From positions 1,853-65,852 of the forward strand of contig NZ_QZVS01000074.1 of NCBI RefSeq assembly GCF_003602235.1: a stretch of 64,000 bases of DNA, given 5' to 3'. Both the position numbers and the translations under genes were made by a program. Shown here one piece after another: positions 9,301 through 16,937 of the stretch; positions within the stretch are counted from its first letter, which is position 1, and each line of letters begins with the position of its first letter. The notes under the pieces are model-generated. The model did no database searches. It had not been told where the DNA came from and worked only from the letters and a program-made list of their open reading frames with translations. The stretch is from Cryobacterium melibiosiphilum. Lineage in GTDB: Bacteria > Actinomycetota > Actinomycetes > Actinomycetales > Microbacteriaceae.

Positions 9301-12176
9301 TCGCGGCGCTCATCCGTCGCTTTGGGCGCGTTGATCGAGCGCAGGCGGCGAGCCCGGTAGCGGCGGTGCTTCTGCTCGCCGGGCTACTGGTGGCCATCGT
9401 GCCGCTCGCCCTGATCGCCGGCACGGGCTCCGTCATACGGCCGATCGTGGTGGGCGTGATCTCGGCCGTCCTGCTGCTGGCGGGCTCCGCGTTCGCCTGG
9501 ACAGGACGGCACCAGCCCTACCTCGCCGCCGCCGGGATCGCCGGGTCCCTCGGCGTGCTGCTGGTGTCGTCGCAGCGACTGCGCGGGCTGCTGCTCACCG
9601 AGGCCGTTCCCGACGCCCGGCTGGAGGCCTGGCTGCTGCCGGCCTGCGCTCTGGTGGTCACGGCCGCCGTGCTCCTGCGGCGCCAAGTGGATGCCCCGAG
9701 CCGCCACGTTCGGCTGGCCGCCGCGAGCGCGCTCACCGTGATCGTGCTGCTTCTGGCCACGGCCGCGATCACCGTGAGTCTGGGCACCTTCTCGGCCGTC
9801 GGCACCGGCACGGCGCTGCAGTTCGAGTGGGTGAACTTCGACTCGGCGCTGAGCACGGCGCGGGCCCTGGTGCTCGTGCTCGTCCTGGCCGCGGTGCACG
9901 CGCTGGCGCTGAACCGCCTGCCCCTCGTCGCCTGGGTCGCGCTGGCCCTCGGCGCCCTGGCGGGGTTCGCCGCGTGGGCGGCTGGAGCGCTTGACCCGAT
10001 CGAGGTCGTCACCGTGCCGCTCGCCCTGGCCATCATCGCCGGGCAGGTCCGCACGATCATGCCGGGTGCCGAGACCCGCGGGCCCAACATGAGCGGCGAC
10101 ACCCGGCGGGCGGCACCGCGAACCTGGCTCCTCGCCGGACTCGGCGTGGCGCTGCTGCCGAGCGCCCTCCTCAGCGCCGAGGGCACCGTGCTGCGGCCGA
10201 TCCTCGTGCTCGTGGTCGCCGGCACGCTCGCCCTCGCCGGGTCGATCGTGTCACCGTCGTCTGCCGTGGCCGCGCCGCGCCAGGGCCGGCTGGGTCGACT
10301 GGGTCGACTGGCGGGCGATGCCGCCCTCGCCTCGCCGGTGGTAACCCTCGCCCTCCTGGCCGTGCTGCTCACGGTCGGCGCACGCGTCATTCCTTTGCTG
10401 CTGTCGCCATCGGGCGCCACCGGGCAGCTCGAAGCGTGGCTGATTCCGGCGGTGCTGATCGCGGTGCTCAGCTCGATCGCCCTGATCCGGGCGGCACGCC
10501 GCGACGCGACGCACACGCGTGCAGCGGGCGCCGACGCGGCCGACCGGGACTCGGCCAGCGGGGATTCAGCCAGCGGGGACCCAGCCAGTTACGACTCGGG
10601 ACCGGCGGATGCCGCATCCGTCGTCGGCAGAATCCGTCGGGGCTACGCGATCCTCGGCGGGACCGCGGTGCTGACCGTGCTCGCCGAGGTACCGGCGCTG
10701 GCCTTCGACCCGCTCGCCGCGGCCCGCGTCGTCATACTTGTGCTGGTCTTCGCGGTCGCGCACGTCGCCGTGCTGGCGGTTGTTCGCACCCGGCGCGGCC
10801 GCCGGCTCGGCTGGACGATCCTCACCGCCGCCGCGATCATGGCGCTCGCCGGCCTGGCGCGGTCGCTGCCCGATCCGTTCGAACTCGTCACCGTGACACT
10901 GGGCCTCGCCGTCGTGCTCGGGCAGCTCCTGGCCGGGGCGTCCCTGCGCGGCACGGCCCGCGCGGCGGCTCCGACCTCCGGGCCGGCGCCAGATTGCTCG
11001 ACCACGACCACGACCACGACCTCAACCGCGCCGGGCGCGCTGACCTCCCGGTCGCGGGCCTGGATTCTCGCGGGCCTGGGCTTGTCGCTGCTGCCGAGCG
11101 CCCTCCTCGGCGGCGACGGCAGCCTCGTGCGGCCGATCCTCGTTCTCGTGGCCGCGGGCACCCTCGCCCTCACCGTCTCGGCCCTGTCCACCTCGGCGGT
11201 CATGCGCCGGTTCGGCCGGGGCGCACTCGTCGCGCCCGCGGTCGGCGTGGCGCTCATCGGCGTGCTGTTCGCGGCGTTCGGCCGCATCGCGCCGCTCCTC
11301 GGCACTCCGCTGGGCGCACCGGCGCTGGTCGAAGCCTGGCTGCTGCCAGCGGTACTCATCGCCGTTCTCAGCTCCGCCGCCCTGATCCACACGGGGCGCC
11401 TCGACGCCACCCGGGCACCGGCAGCCACCGCCCCCGACACGACGGATGCGGCATCCGTCGTTGTCAGCAGTGGTCTGCCCACCATGAGCCTCGGCAGAAT
11501 CGGCCTGGGTTATGGGGCCCTGATCGCGACCGCGGTGTTCGTTCTCGCCGCCGAGGTGCCGGCACTGGCCTCGGAATCCTTGGCTGCCGCCCGGGTCACG
11601 GCCGTCGTGCTCGCCTTCGCGGCCGCCCACGTGGCCGTCTTCCAGCTTGAGCGCACCGGGGCCGGCCTCCGGCTCAGCTGGTTCTTCGTGGGCGCCGCCG
11701 CGCTCATGATCATGGCCGGGCAGGCTCGCTCCACGCCCGAGGCGATCGAACTGCTGACCGTTCCGCTCGCACTGGCGCTGCTGACAACGGGCACGCTCTA
11801 CCTCGGGCGGGTTCCCGCGGCCGGAAGCTGGCCGTGGCTCGCCCCCGGAATCCTGGTGCTGTTGGTGCCGTCGCTGGTGTTGGACGTGACCGACGGCACT
11901 CTGTGGCGCATCGTGCTGCTCGGTGTACTCGCCACTGCCGTGGTGGTCGTGGGCGTGACCCGCCGGCTGCAGGCGCCGTTCGTGATCGGGTCGGTCGTGC
12001 TGCTCATCCACGCCACCGCCCAGCTCTGGCCGTGGATAGCGCTCGCCTACGGCGCCGTCGCATGGTGGCTGTGGCTCGGCATCGGCGGTGTGCTGCTGAT
12101 CGTGCTCGCGGCGCGCTACGAGAAGCGCATTCAGAACCTCAAGGCGGTGGCGCTCAGCATCTCTGCCCTGCGCTGA
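6363..12176 (+). CDS. Giant multispanning membrane protein with N-terminal zinc ribbon (SCO7613 C-terminal-domain type)
   Basis: A 1937-residue protein of unknown function, from a family seen in actinobacteria. GAAGGGGG precedes the ATG. Residues 32-47 form a CPAC...CTQC zinc ribbon. Next come an Ala-Gln stretch (about 86-112), three LDPAN-like repeats (about 137-155) and a Pro-rich linker. From about residue 180 almost everything is hydrophobic, with several dozen predicted membrane segments. The C-terminal half contains three related modules (coding about 9430-10050, 10118-10940 and 11055-11811). Shared landmarks are LRPILVLV, EAWLLPAVLIAVLSS, EVPALA..LAAARV and AHVAV. No catalytic motif seen. 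It stands alone with 186 nt before it and 400 nt after it. Confidence 0.85.
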   Translation: MSQIGGDDFFARYAGRTDWPHNARDLADSTLCPACQAPLTGPVCTQCSLDLRHPAAAELLTASTDAAAAFEHRVALIGQIRYETAQATAHATAQAQAQAQAQAQVQAYAQVQETLHVHAPVADGEPPAVDTPTSAQLDPAKLDPANLDPANTAIPPITAIPPRPPVPARRAAADAPTPPARATRSSVQVLLLIVGVVLVSVAAIFFLTVAFYFAGLGVRSLVIGAVTAAIVATAAVVRRKGLVATAEGIGALGVVLVLLDAWALRANDLGGLASADGLLYWGIALSLCAGLFLGWHALSRLRVASVAGFLAVPPGLGLLAAGLAADLDPLPRVYLACLVAALGTLVHRATLPRANGWWPVVDRVPERLSLLVMTAAALAGASVTALFAAPGTTLAPIWYLGGVAAVSLLHLAAVGRLQLTDAVYRGFAHGYAALAAAALVAIAPHVAVRAESLPMLLTVPVLVAGSLALGLEFSRPRLGALLRPVAGSAAITAALLAAPLGVATVGVAAWPLGTALVTAVTGGGSPVSDPTDDNLWALGALVALGALTTLAWWRGGRLPTRRALLLGFGLGVAVLAIAFLGALGLVLAGYLGVAVVTLGVLLRTALVRAALRTAGPLDPAFPGWVRPQLLVLLAVTTGLGFQIGWASSATWWIGTTTATLLAFGSRLLVRRDSGAGARAGLLVVAIVLTLVAAGTAPWALTLGSNPSADDGLANVLGGLTLATALLQLWIALPTRPAVTGKTADPAIAEPPLSLATRITGGLDTVERRWAFRTLLLPTVLVFAVPVVGNSAALLQPQPAAFLAHSTLLLAALLFWTVLPANRSSLGFERIVAAVGLTPVLALLLDAILQSVDAPAAVVVLALPAAALLVAALALLHARGTPDRDRAGLEVGAAIALIPSVLAAVVTGHPLAWLAVLVAALVALVVAVAPDGLFGSISPRGHLGWVALLLGVGGLWMGLARAGTEALEPYVLPVAAALLGLAALIRRFGRVDRAQAASPVAAVLLLAGLLVAIVPLALIAGTGSVIRPIVVGVISAVLLLAGSAFAWTGRHQPYLAAAGIAGSLGVLLVSSQRLRGLLLTEAVPDARLEAWLLPACALVVTAAVLLRRQVDAPSRHVRLAAASALTVIVLLLATAAITVSLGTFSAVGTGTALQFEWVNFDSALSTARALVLVLVLAAVHALALNRLPLVAWVALALGALAGFAAWAAGALDPIEVVTVPLALAIIAGQVRTIMPGAETRGPNMSGDTRRAAPRTWLLAGLGVALLPSALLSAEGTVLRPILVLVVAGTLALAGSIVSPSSAVAAPRQGRLGRLGRLAGDAALASPVVTLALLAVLLTVGARVIPLLLSPSGATGQLEAWLIPAVLIAVLSSIALIRAARRDATHTRAAGADAADRDSASGDSASGDPASYDSGPADAASVVGRIRRGYAILGGTAVLTVLAEVPALAFDPLAAARVVILVLVFAVAHVAVLAVVRTRRGRRLGWTILTAAAIMALAGLARSLPDPFELVTVTLGLAVVLGQLLAGASLRGTARAAAPTSGPAPDCSTTTTTTTSTAPGALTSRSRAWILAGLGLSLLPSALLGGDGSLVRPILVLVAAGTLALTVSALSTSAVMRRFGRGALVAPAVGVALIGVLFAAFGRIAPLLGTPLGAPALVEAWLLPAVLIAVLSSAALIHTGRLDATRAPAATAPDTTDAASVVVSSGLPTMSLGRIGLGYGALIATAVFVLAAEVPALASESLAAARVTAVVLAFAAAHVAVFQLERTGAGLRLSWFFVGAAALMIMAGQARSTPEAIELLTVPLALALLTTGTLYLGRVPAAGSWPWLAPGILVLLVPSLVLDVTDGTLWRIVLLGVLATAVVVVGVTRRLQAPFVIGSVVLLIHATAQLWPWIALAYGAVAWWLWLGIGGVLLIVLAARYEKRIQNLKAVALSISALR
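6640..6675 (+). repeat. Hexanucleotide CCCAAG tandem repeat within the giant membrane-protein gene
   Basis: About six perfect CCCAAG units encode alternating Ala-Gln. A hexamer repeat keeps the frame when copies are gained or lost, so the soluble linker after the zinc ribbon is free to vary in length between strains. Confidence 0.85.
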
Positions 12177-12576
12177 CCCGCCCTCACCGGCCGACGCACT
12201 GCGCCAGGGTGTCGCGCGCGACTATCGACGCCGCCATGCAATGTCACCACCAGGCACAGTCCCTGCCAGGCACAGTCCCTGCCAGGCAGAGTTTCTCGGC
12301 AACTGCATCCGGCCGAGCTCGCGCACCCCCGCGCAGCGCGGCGCCCGCGAGGCCCGCCGCGTGATGCGCGGGACCTGCGCCGCTACGCGGGAGGTGCGCC
12401 ACCCGCGCAGCGGCGCAGCACCCGCGTAACTCCCCCGCCGGCTTGCACCAGCTCAAAAAGGCGACTCGAGCGCGGGAGCTACGCCGCAGCGCGGGGATTA
12501 CGCCGCAGCGCGGCAACTGCGCCACGCAGCCGTTGCGCGACCTGCACCACGCGGGGCACAGCCGCTTACCGGCCGG
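12177..12576. other. 400-bp intergenic region made of short repeats and inverted repeats
   Basis: No credible gene. It contains CCAGGCACAGTCCCTG twice in tandem (12250-12281) plus a partial third copy. A dyad-rich block follows at 12366-12427, then TACGCCGCAGCGCGG twice (12480-12513). It separates the giant membrane-protein gene from the 3' end of rraA, so both genes end into it. The dyads may serve as terminators in both directions, but none has a clear U-tract. Confidence 0.6.
12366..12427. repeat. Dyad repeat copy 1 (GCGCCGCTACGCGGG family)
   Basis: Contains CTGCGCCGCTACGCGGG followed by CCGCGCAGCGGCGC, which can pair as a hairpin. The same two blocks recur in the same order at 42203-42256. 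It lies just downstream of a gene end, as does the other copy. Confidence 0.6.
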
Positions 12577-13044
12577 CTAGCGTTCGACGAGGATGCCGTC
12601 TTCGTCGCAGAAGATGGTGTGGCCGGGAATGAAGCGCACTCCGCCGAATTCGACCTCGTCGTCGGTGGTGCCGGAGCCGGTCTTCGTGCTCTTGCGAGGG
12701 TTGCTGCCGAGGGCTTTCACGCCGAGCGGCATGGTGCTGATCGCCACGCGGTCACGGATGGCGCCGTTGATGACCACGCCGGCCCATCCGTTGGCGACGG
12801 CGAGGTCGGCGATCATGTCGCCCATGAGCGCGCTGTTCAGCGAGCCGCCACCGTCGATGACGAGCACGGCGCCGGCGCCGGGGGTGGAGAGCAGCGCCTT
12901 CAGGCGCGCGTTGTCTTCGAAGCAGGTGACGGTGCGGATCGGTCCGCTGAAGCGGGCCTGGCCGCCGAGCGACTGGAACTGCAGGCTGACGGAGGCGAGG
13001 TCGTCTCCGCGTTCGTCATAGAGATCGGCGGTCATGATCGTCAT
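12577..13044 (-). CDS. rraA: RraA-family protein (RNase E inhibitor-like / HMG aldolase-like)
   Basis: A 155-residue protein matching the full RraA length. The family fold binds RNase E/RhlB in E. coli, while many members are divalent-metal 4-hydroxy-4-methyl-2-oxoglutarate aldolases. Visible signatures are VLVIDGGGSLNSALMGD and GVVINGAIRD, the latter carrying the Arg-Asp pair used for metal and substrate in the aldolases. Start ATG at 13044 follows GAGGAG with 6 nt spacing; longer upstream reading is not supported. Which of the two activities applies here cannot be told; there is no gallate or protocatechuate gene nearby. Divergent from acylphosphatase by 101 bp. Confidence 0.9.
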   Translation of the reverse strand: MTIMTADLYDERGDDLASVSLQFQSLGGQARFSGPIRTVTCFEDNARLKALLSTPGAGAVLVIDGGGSLNSALMGDMIADLAVANGWAGVVINGAIRDRVAISTMPLGVKALGSNPRKSTKTGSGTTDDEVEFGGVRFIPGHTIFCDEDGILVER

Positions 13045-13145
13045 GTGGTGCTCCTCGAAATGGGTCTGCGGGCGATGCGTGGTCGAACGGGTGGGTCTGC
13101 TGCCCAGACTAGCGAATCGGGCCACGCGCGCAGAAGCCGGGCACA

Positions 13146-13445
13146 ATGGGAGGCATGCAGCCGGAACAGACGCAGCGAAAGCGAGTGATCGTGCGCGGCC
13201 AGGTGCAGGGCGTCGGGTTTCGGTACTATGCGCAGGCCGAGGCCGAGAAGATCGGGGTCAGCGGGTTCGTTCAGAACCACGCCGACGGCAGCGTGGAGGC
13301 GCAGGTGGAGGGTGCCGCGGCATCCGTCGCCCGAATGCTCGACTGGCTGGCGACCGGCCCGCCCTGGGCGGTCGTCGATTCCGTGGCGGTGACGGATGCC
13401 CCGCTCGAATTCGACACGCAGTTTCGGGTTCGCGGCGGCGACTGA
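13146..13445 (+). CDS. acyP: Acylphosphatase
   Basis: Small cytoplasmic enzyme (99 aa) hydrolysing carboxyl-phosphate bonds such as acetyl phosphate. The active-site loop RGQVQGVGFRYYAQ supplies the phosphate-binding Arg, and GFVQNHADGSVEAQVEG supplies the catalytic Asn and the family's second signature. An alternative start ATG lies three codons in, at 13155. Single gene between divergent rraA and a hairpin at 13521-13566. Confidence 0.93.
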   Translation: MGGMQPEQTQRKRVIVRGQVQGVGFRYYAQAEAEKIGVSGFVQNHADGSVEAQVEGAAASVARMLDWLATGPPWAVVDSVAVTDAPLEFDTQFRVRGGD

Positions 13446-13466
13446 CCGTCCCTCCGGAGCGACGAC

Positions 13467-13511
13467 GGGTCCGCAGCGAGGGCAGGTCCGCAGCGAGGGC
13501 AGGTCCGCAGC
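13467..13511. repeat. 17-bp tandem repeat after acyP
   Basis: About two and a half copies of GGTCCGCAGCGAGGGCA lie directly before the hairpin at 13521. Noncoding. Confidence 0.7.
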
Positions 13512-13520
13512 CACGACAGG

Positions 13521-13566
13521 CCCGTGCCGCGGGCACCCAGTGTGAGCCGGGTGCCTGCGGCACGGG
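13521..13566. terminator. Long hairpin between convergent acyP and the sugar-binding lipoprotein gene
   Basis: Arms of 18 bp (CCCGTGCCGCGGGCACCC at 13521-13538 and its complement at 13549-13566, 17 of 18 paired) with a 10-nt loop. Position between converging genes fits a bidirectional terminator. The U-tract is weak (TTGATTCT on the plus side). Confidence 0.7.
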
Positions 13567-13597
13567 TTGATTCTGTCAGCACTGTCGGTACAGGGCG

Positions 13598-14932
13598 CTA
13601 TTCCTTGACGGGGATCGACTGCGCCTTGAGGGCGTCGATCGTCGACGTCTGGCCGCTCGTGAGCGCCTCAAGCAGGGTGCCCTGACCGGTGACTGCGGCC
13701 TTGAAACCGTCAGACACGTCGTTGTAGGTCTGCGTCATGGTCGGTCCCCAGACGAAGTCCGGCGAGACGGTGCTCGAGGCTTCCGCGAAGACGTCGTAGA
13801 TGGGCTGGCCACCGTAGAATTCCACGCCCTCCTTGAGTACGGGCAGGTTCAGGCCCTCCTTGGCCGCCGGGTACAGGTTGGCGGACTCGTTGAGCATGGT
13901 GAGCGACTCGTCGGACGTGTTCAGCCACAGCGCGAACTGGGCGGCCTCATAGGGGTGCTCTGAGCCGGTGAAGACGGCGGTGGACGAGCCGCCCCAGTTT
14001 CCGCTGGAGTCATCGCCGGCTTCCCACTGCGGGCTCGGCGCGACCGACCACTTGCCGGCCGTGTCGGGCGCACCGCTGGCGATCGAGTTGGCACCCCAGG
14101 CCGCGGAATCCCAGGTCCACGCCGCTCCGGTGTTGTAGGCGTTGTCCCACTCGGTGGTCCACGGCGGGTTGGTCGAGACGAGGTCGCGGTCGATCAGGTC
14201 CTGCCAGTAATCGGCCACCTTCACGGACGCGTCGCTCGTGAGGTCGACGGTCCAGTCGGTGCCGTCGTTCTCGAACCAGCTGCCCCCGGCTTGCCAGACA
14301 AGCCCGGCAAACTGGTTGATATCGCTCTGCGAGAAGTTCGTGATGTAGGCACCGGTCGCGCGAACCTGTTCGGCGGCTACCGCGTATTCCTCCCAGGTGG
14401 TGGGCACGGCGATGTTGTTCGCGGCGAAGAGGTCCGAGCGGTAGAACATCGCCATTGGGCCCGAGTCCTGCGGGATGGCATAGACGGCATCGTCTTCGCC
14501 AAAGTTGACCTGGCCCCAGGTCCAGTCCACGAAGTCGCTCTGTGCATCGAGCACTCCGTCGCAGGCGGCGAGGTTGGTCAGGCCGTTCTGCACCCGGAAA
14601 TTGGGCAGGGCGTCGTACTCGATCTGGCCGAGGTCGGGCGCGTTGCCGGCCTTGAGCTGGTTGAAGAAGTTCTGGTAGGTGCCACCGTTGCCGTTCGGCC
14701 CGGTCTGCACGGCGACCTGGATGTCGGGGTTGGCCTCGTTCCAGACATCGACGACGTCTTCGATGCCGGGGATCCAGGACGTGAACGTGAGGTCGACCTG
14801 ACCGGTCGACGGTTCACAGGCGGCCGCGTCGGCGTCGCCGCTGGCGGAGGAACCGCCGGTCGAGCAACCGACAAGGGCGACGGTCGATGCGGTGAGCAGG
14901 GCAACGACGACCGCTCGTTTCGTACGGGACAT
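13598..14932 (-). CDS. Sugar ABC transporter substrate-binding lipoprotein
   Basis: Extracellular binding protein (444 aa, solute-binding family 1) that delivers a sugar, probably a beta-galactoside, to the permeases encoded upstream. Residues 1-22 are a signal peptide with lipobox ALVGC (Cys23). Typical blocks include VDLTFTSWIPG near the mature N-terminus, NPDIQVAVQTGPNG, LKAGNAPDLGQIEYDALP and YAIPQDSGPMAMFYRSDLF. Start ATG 14932 follows AAAGGA. It is the last gene of the galactosidase operon and is separated from the permease by a 101-nt gap holding a stem-loop. Confidence 0.93.
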   Translation of the reverse strand: MSRTKRAVVVALLTASTVALVGCSTGGSSASGDADAAACEPSTGQVDLTFTSWIPGIEDVVDVWNEANPDIQVAVQTGPNGNGGTYQNFFNQLKAGNAPDLGQIEYDALPNFRVQNGLTNLAACDGVLDAQSDFVDWTWGQVNFGEDDAVYAIPQDSGPMAMFYRSDLFAANNIAVPTTWEEYAVAAEQVRATGAYITNFSQSDINQFAGLVWQAGGSWFENDGTDWTVDLTSDASVKVADYWQDLIDRDLVSTNPPWTTEWDNAYNTGAAWTWDSAAWGANSIASGAPDTAGKWSVAPSPQWEAGDDSSGNWGGSSTAVFTGSEHPYEAAQFALWLNTSDESLTMLNESANLYPAAKEGLNLPVLKEGVEFYGGQPIYDVFAEASSTVSPDFVWGPTMTQTYNDVSDGFKAAVTGQGTLLEALTSGQTSTIDALKAQSIPVKE

Positions 14933-14959
14933 GGTGATCCTTTTCTCGGGAGGGTGATG

Positions 14960-14981
14960 TGAGGCACGATGTTGTGCCTCA
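14960..14981 (-). promoter_or_regulatory. Intercistronic stem-loop between permease and binding-protein genes
   Basis: TGAGGCAC and GTGCCTCA pair perfectly around a 6-nt loop. Stem-loops between a binding-protein gene and its permeases are often mRNA stabilisers that raise binding-protein output. Here, with the binding-protein gene last, it would protect that cistron's 5' end. The structure is visible; the role is inference. Confidence 0.5.
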
Positions 14982-15033
14982 TGTGGTGCAGGGACTGGTG
15001 CAGGGATGGGTCGGACGGGGTGGAGTGGTGGGC

Positions 15034-15993
15034 TCATTTGACGCTTCCGGCACCGAGGCCGTTGCGCCAGAAGCGCTGCAGCAGCAGGAAGGTGATGATG
15101 AGCGGGATGATCGACAGCAGCGCGCCGATGAGCACGTAGCCGCGCAGCTCGGGAATCTGGTTGACCTGGGAGTTCCAGGCGTACAGGCCGAGGGTGACGG
15201 GAAAGAACGTCTCGTCGCGCAGCATGACGAGCGGCAGGAAGAAGTTGTTCCAGATCGCCACGAACTGAAAGAGGAACACCGTCACCAGCGCGGGGGTCAT
15301 CAGCCGCACCGATACGGTGAAGAAGGTGCGCACCTCACCGGCGCCGTCGAGGCGGGCCGCCTCGATCAGCTCGTCGGGCACGCTCGCCGCCGCGTAGATC
15401 CGGGCGAGGTAGACGCCGAACGGGCTGACCAGACTCGGCAGGAAGACCGACCAGAACGTGTTGGTGAGGTTGATCTGGCTGAAGATCAGAAACAGCGGCA
15501 GGGCAAGGGCCGTGGCGGGAACGAGCACCCCGCCGAGCACGACGTTGAACAGCGTTTCCCGGCCGGGAAAACGGTACTTGGCGAGCGCATAGCCGCACAT
15601 CGCGGCGAGGATCGTGGCGATCAGGGCGCCGCCGCCGGCGTAGGCGACGCTGTTGAGCATCCACCGCAGGTAGACGCCGTCGCGGTAGGTGACCAGGTTG
15701 GTCACGTTCTCGATCAGGTTGAAATCAGCGAACCAGAGTGGGTTGGTGCTTGTGAACTGGGTGCTGCTCTTGGTGCCGGCGACGAAGAGCCACCAGATCG
15801 GCACCAGGAAGTAGAGCGTGAAGACGGCCATGACCGTCATGGCGCTCACCCGGGAGAGTACGCTCTCGCGCGGCCCGCGGGCTCGGGGCTGACCCTGCTG
15901 CGGGCGACGGATGCGACCGCTCGGCGGCTGCGCGGCGGGCGCGGTATCGACGACCGCTGTGTCCCGGGGCGGGGTGGGGGCGACGCGGCTCAT
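15034..15993 (-). CDS. Carbohydrate ABC transporter permease (MalG type)
   Basis: Inner-membrane subunit (319 aa). A polar, Pro-rich N-terminus of about 50 residues precedes six membrane segments. The EAA loop ELIEAARLDGAGEVRTF contacts the ATPase, as in MalG. Start ATG overlaps the stop of the MalF-type gene by 4 nt. No ATPase gene is present in the locus, so a shared MsiK/MalK-type ATPase encoded elsewhere probably energises it, as is usual in actinobacteria. Confidence 0.93.
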   Translation of the reverse strand: MSRVAPTPPRDTAVVDTAPAAQPPSGRIRRPQQGQPRARGPRESVLSRVSAMTVMAVFTLYFLVPIWWLFVAGTKSSTQFTSTNPLWFADFNLIENVTNLVTYRDGVYLRWMLNSVAYAGGGALIATILAAMCGYALAKYRFPGRETLFNVVLGGVLVPATALALPLFLIFSQINLTNTFWSVFLPSLVSPFGVYLARIYAAASVPDELIEAARLDGAGEVRTFFTVSVRLMTPALVTVFLFQFVAIWNNFFLPLVMLRDETFFPVTLGLYAWNSQVNQIPELRGYVLIGALLSIIPLIITFLLLQRFWRNGLGAGSVK

Positions 15994-16937
15994 TTCTCGT
16001 CCTTTCGCTGGGTGAACTTCAGGAACGCGAACGAGAGGATGAACGTGGCAAGGGCCAGCACCACGGAGAATGCGGCCGCCAGGTTGAAGTTCGGGATCGA
16101 GGAAGTCGAGTACACGGTGAGGTTCGGGGTGAAGGTGCTCGTGACGGCACTGCTGAAGCTGCGGAACACCTGCGGTTCGGCGAGCAGCTGCAGGGTTCCG
16201 ATGATGGAGAAGATCGCGGTGAGGGTGATCGCCGGCAGGATGAGGGGGATCTTGATCGACCAGGCGATGCGCAGCTGCCCGGCACCGTCGAGGCGCGCGG
16301 CCTCGTAGAGTTCGGCGGGAATGGCGAGCAGCGAGGAGTAGATGATGAGCATGTTGTAGCCCACGAAGACCCAGGTCACCACGTTGGCGATGGCCCACAG
16401 CACGAGGTCGGCCGACAGAAAGTTGATGTTGCTCGTGACCGCGCTGAACGGTGACAGGCTCGGCGAGTAGAGAAAGCCCCACATGATGGCCGCGATGACG
16501 CCCGGCACCGCGTACGGCACGAAGAACGCGAGGCGAAAGAAGCGCTTGCCGCGCAGCAACGGAGAATCCAGCAGCAGCGCGAAGATCAGGGCGAGGCCGA
16601 GCATGATCGGCACCTGCACCGCGCCGAAGGTCAGCACCCGAGCGATGGATTCCCAGAACGGCCCGTTCTGGAACACCAGCACGTACTGTGTCAGCCCGCC
16701 GAACACCTCGCGGGCCTCACCGAAGGTGCCCTCCCGTTCGATGACGAGCAGCGACTGATAGATCGCGTATCCGATCGGCACCAGGTAGAACAGCGTGAAC
16801 AAGATGCCGAAGGGCACCACGAAGATGATGATAGCGAGCGGATGCTGCACCCGGGTGCGCGCCCCCTTGCGCTTCTTCGCGGGCCGCGGCGGAGCATCCG
16901 CTCGGGGCGTGGGGGCCAGATCGACGGAAGCGCTCAT
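15990..16937 (-). CDS. Carbohydrate ABC transporter permease (MalF type)
   Basis: Partner permease (315 aa) of the MalG-type subunit. After a basic N-terminus (RPAKKRKGARTR) come six membrane segments and the EAA loop ELYEAARLDGAGQLRIAW. It overlaps the beta-galactosidase stop upstream and the next permease downstream by 4 nt each (ATGA), so the first three genes of the operon are translationally coupled. Confidence 0.93.
   Translation of the reverse strand: MSASVDLAPTPRADAPPRPAKKRKGARTRVQHPLAIIIFVVPFGILFTLFYLVPIGYAIYQSLLVIEREGTFGEAREVFGGLTQYVLVFQNGPFWESIARVLTFGAVQVPIMLGLALIFALLLDSPLLRGKRFFRLAFFVPYAVPGVIAAIMWGFLYSPSLSPFSAVTSNINFLSADLVLWAIANVVTWVFVGYNMLIIYSSLLAIPAELYEAARLDGAGQLRIAWSIKIPLILPAITLTAIFSIIGTLQLLAEPQVFRSFSSAVTSTFTPNLTVYSTSSIPNFNLAAAFSVVLALATFILSFAFLKFTQRKDEK

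Noticed and set aside
12250..12291. Possible CRISPR-like repeats
   Set aside because: Only 16-bp units in direct tandem with no spacers and no cas genes in the window.
12577..13044. Calling the RraA protein menG (demethylmenaquinone methyltransferase)
   Set aside because: Old mis-annotation of the family; sequence has the RraA/aldolase GAIRD motif and no SAM motif.
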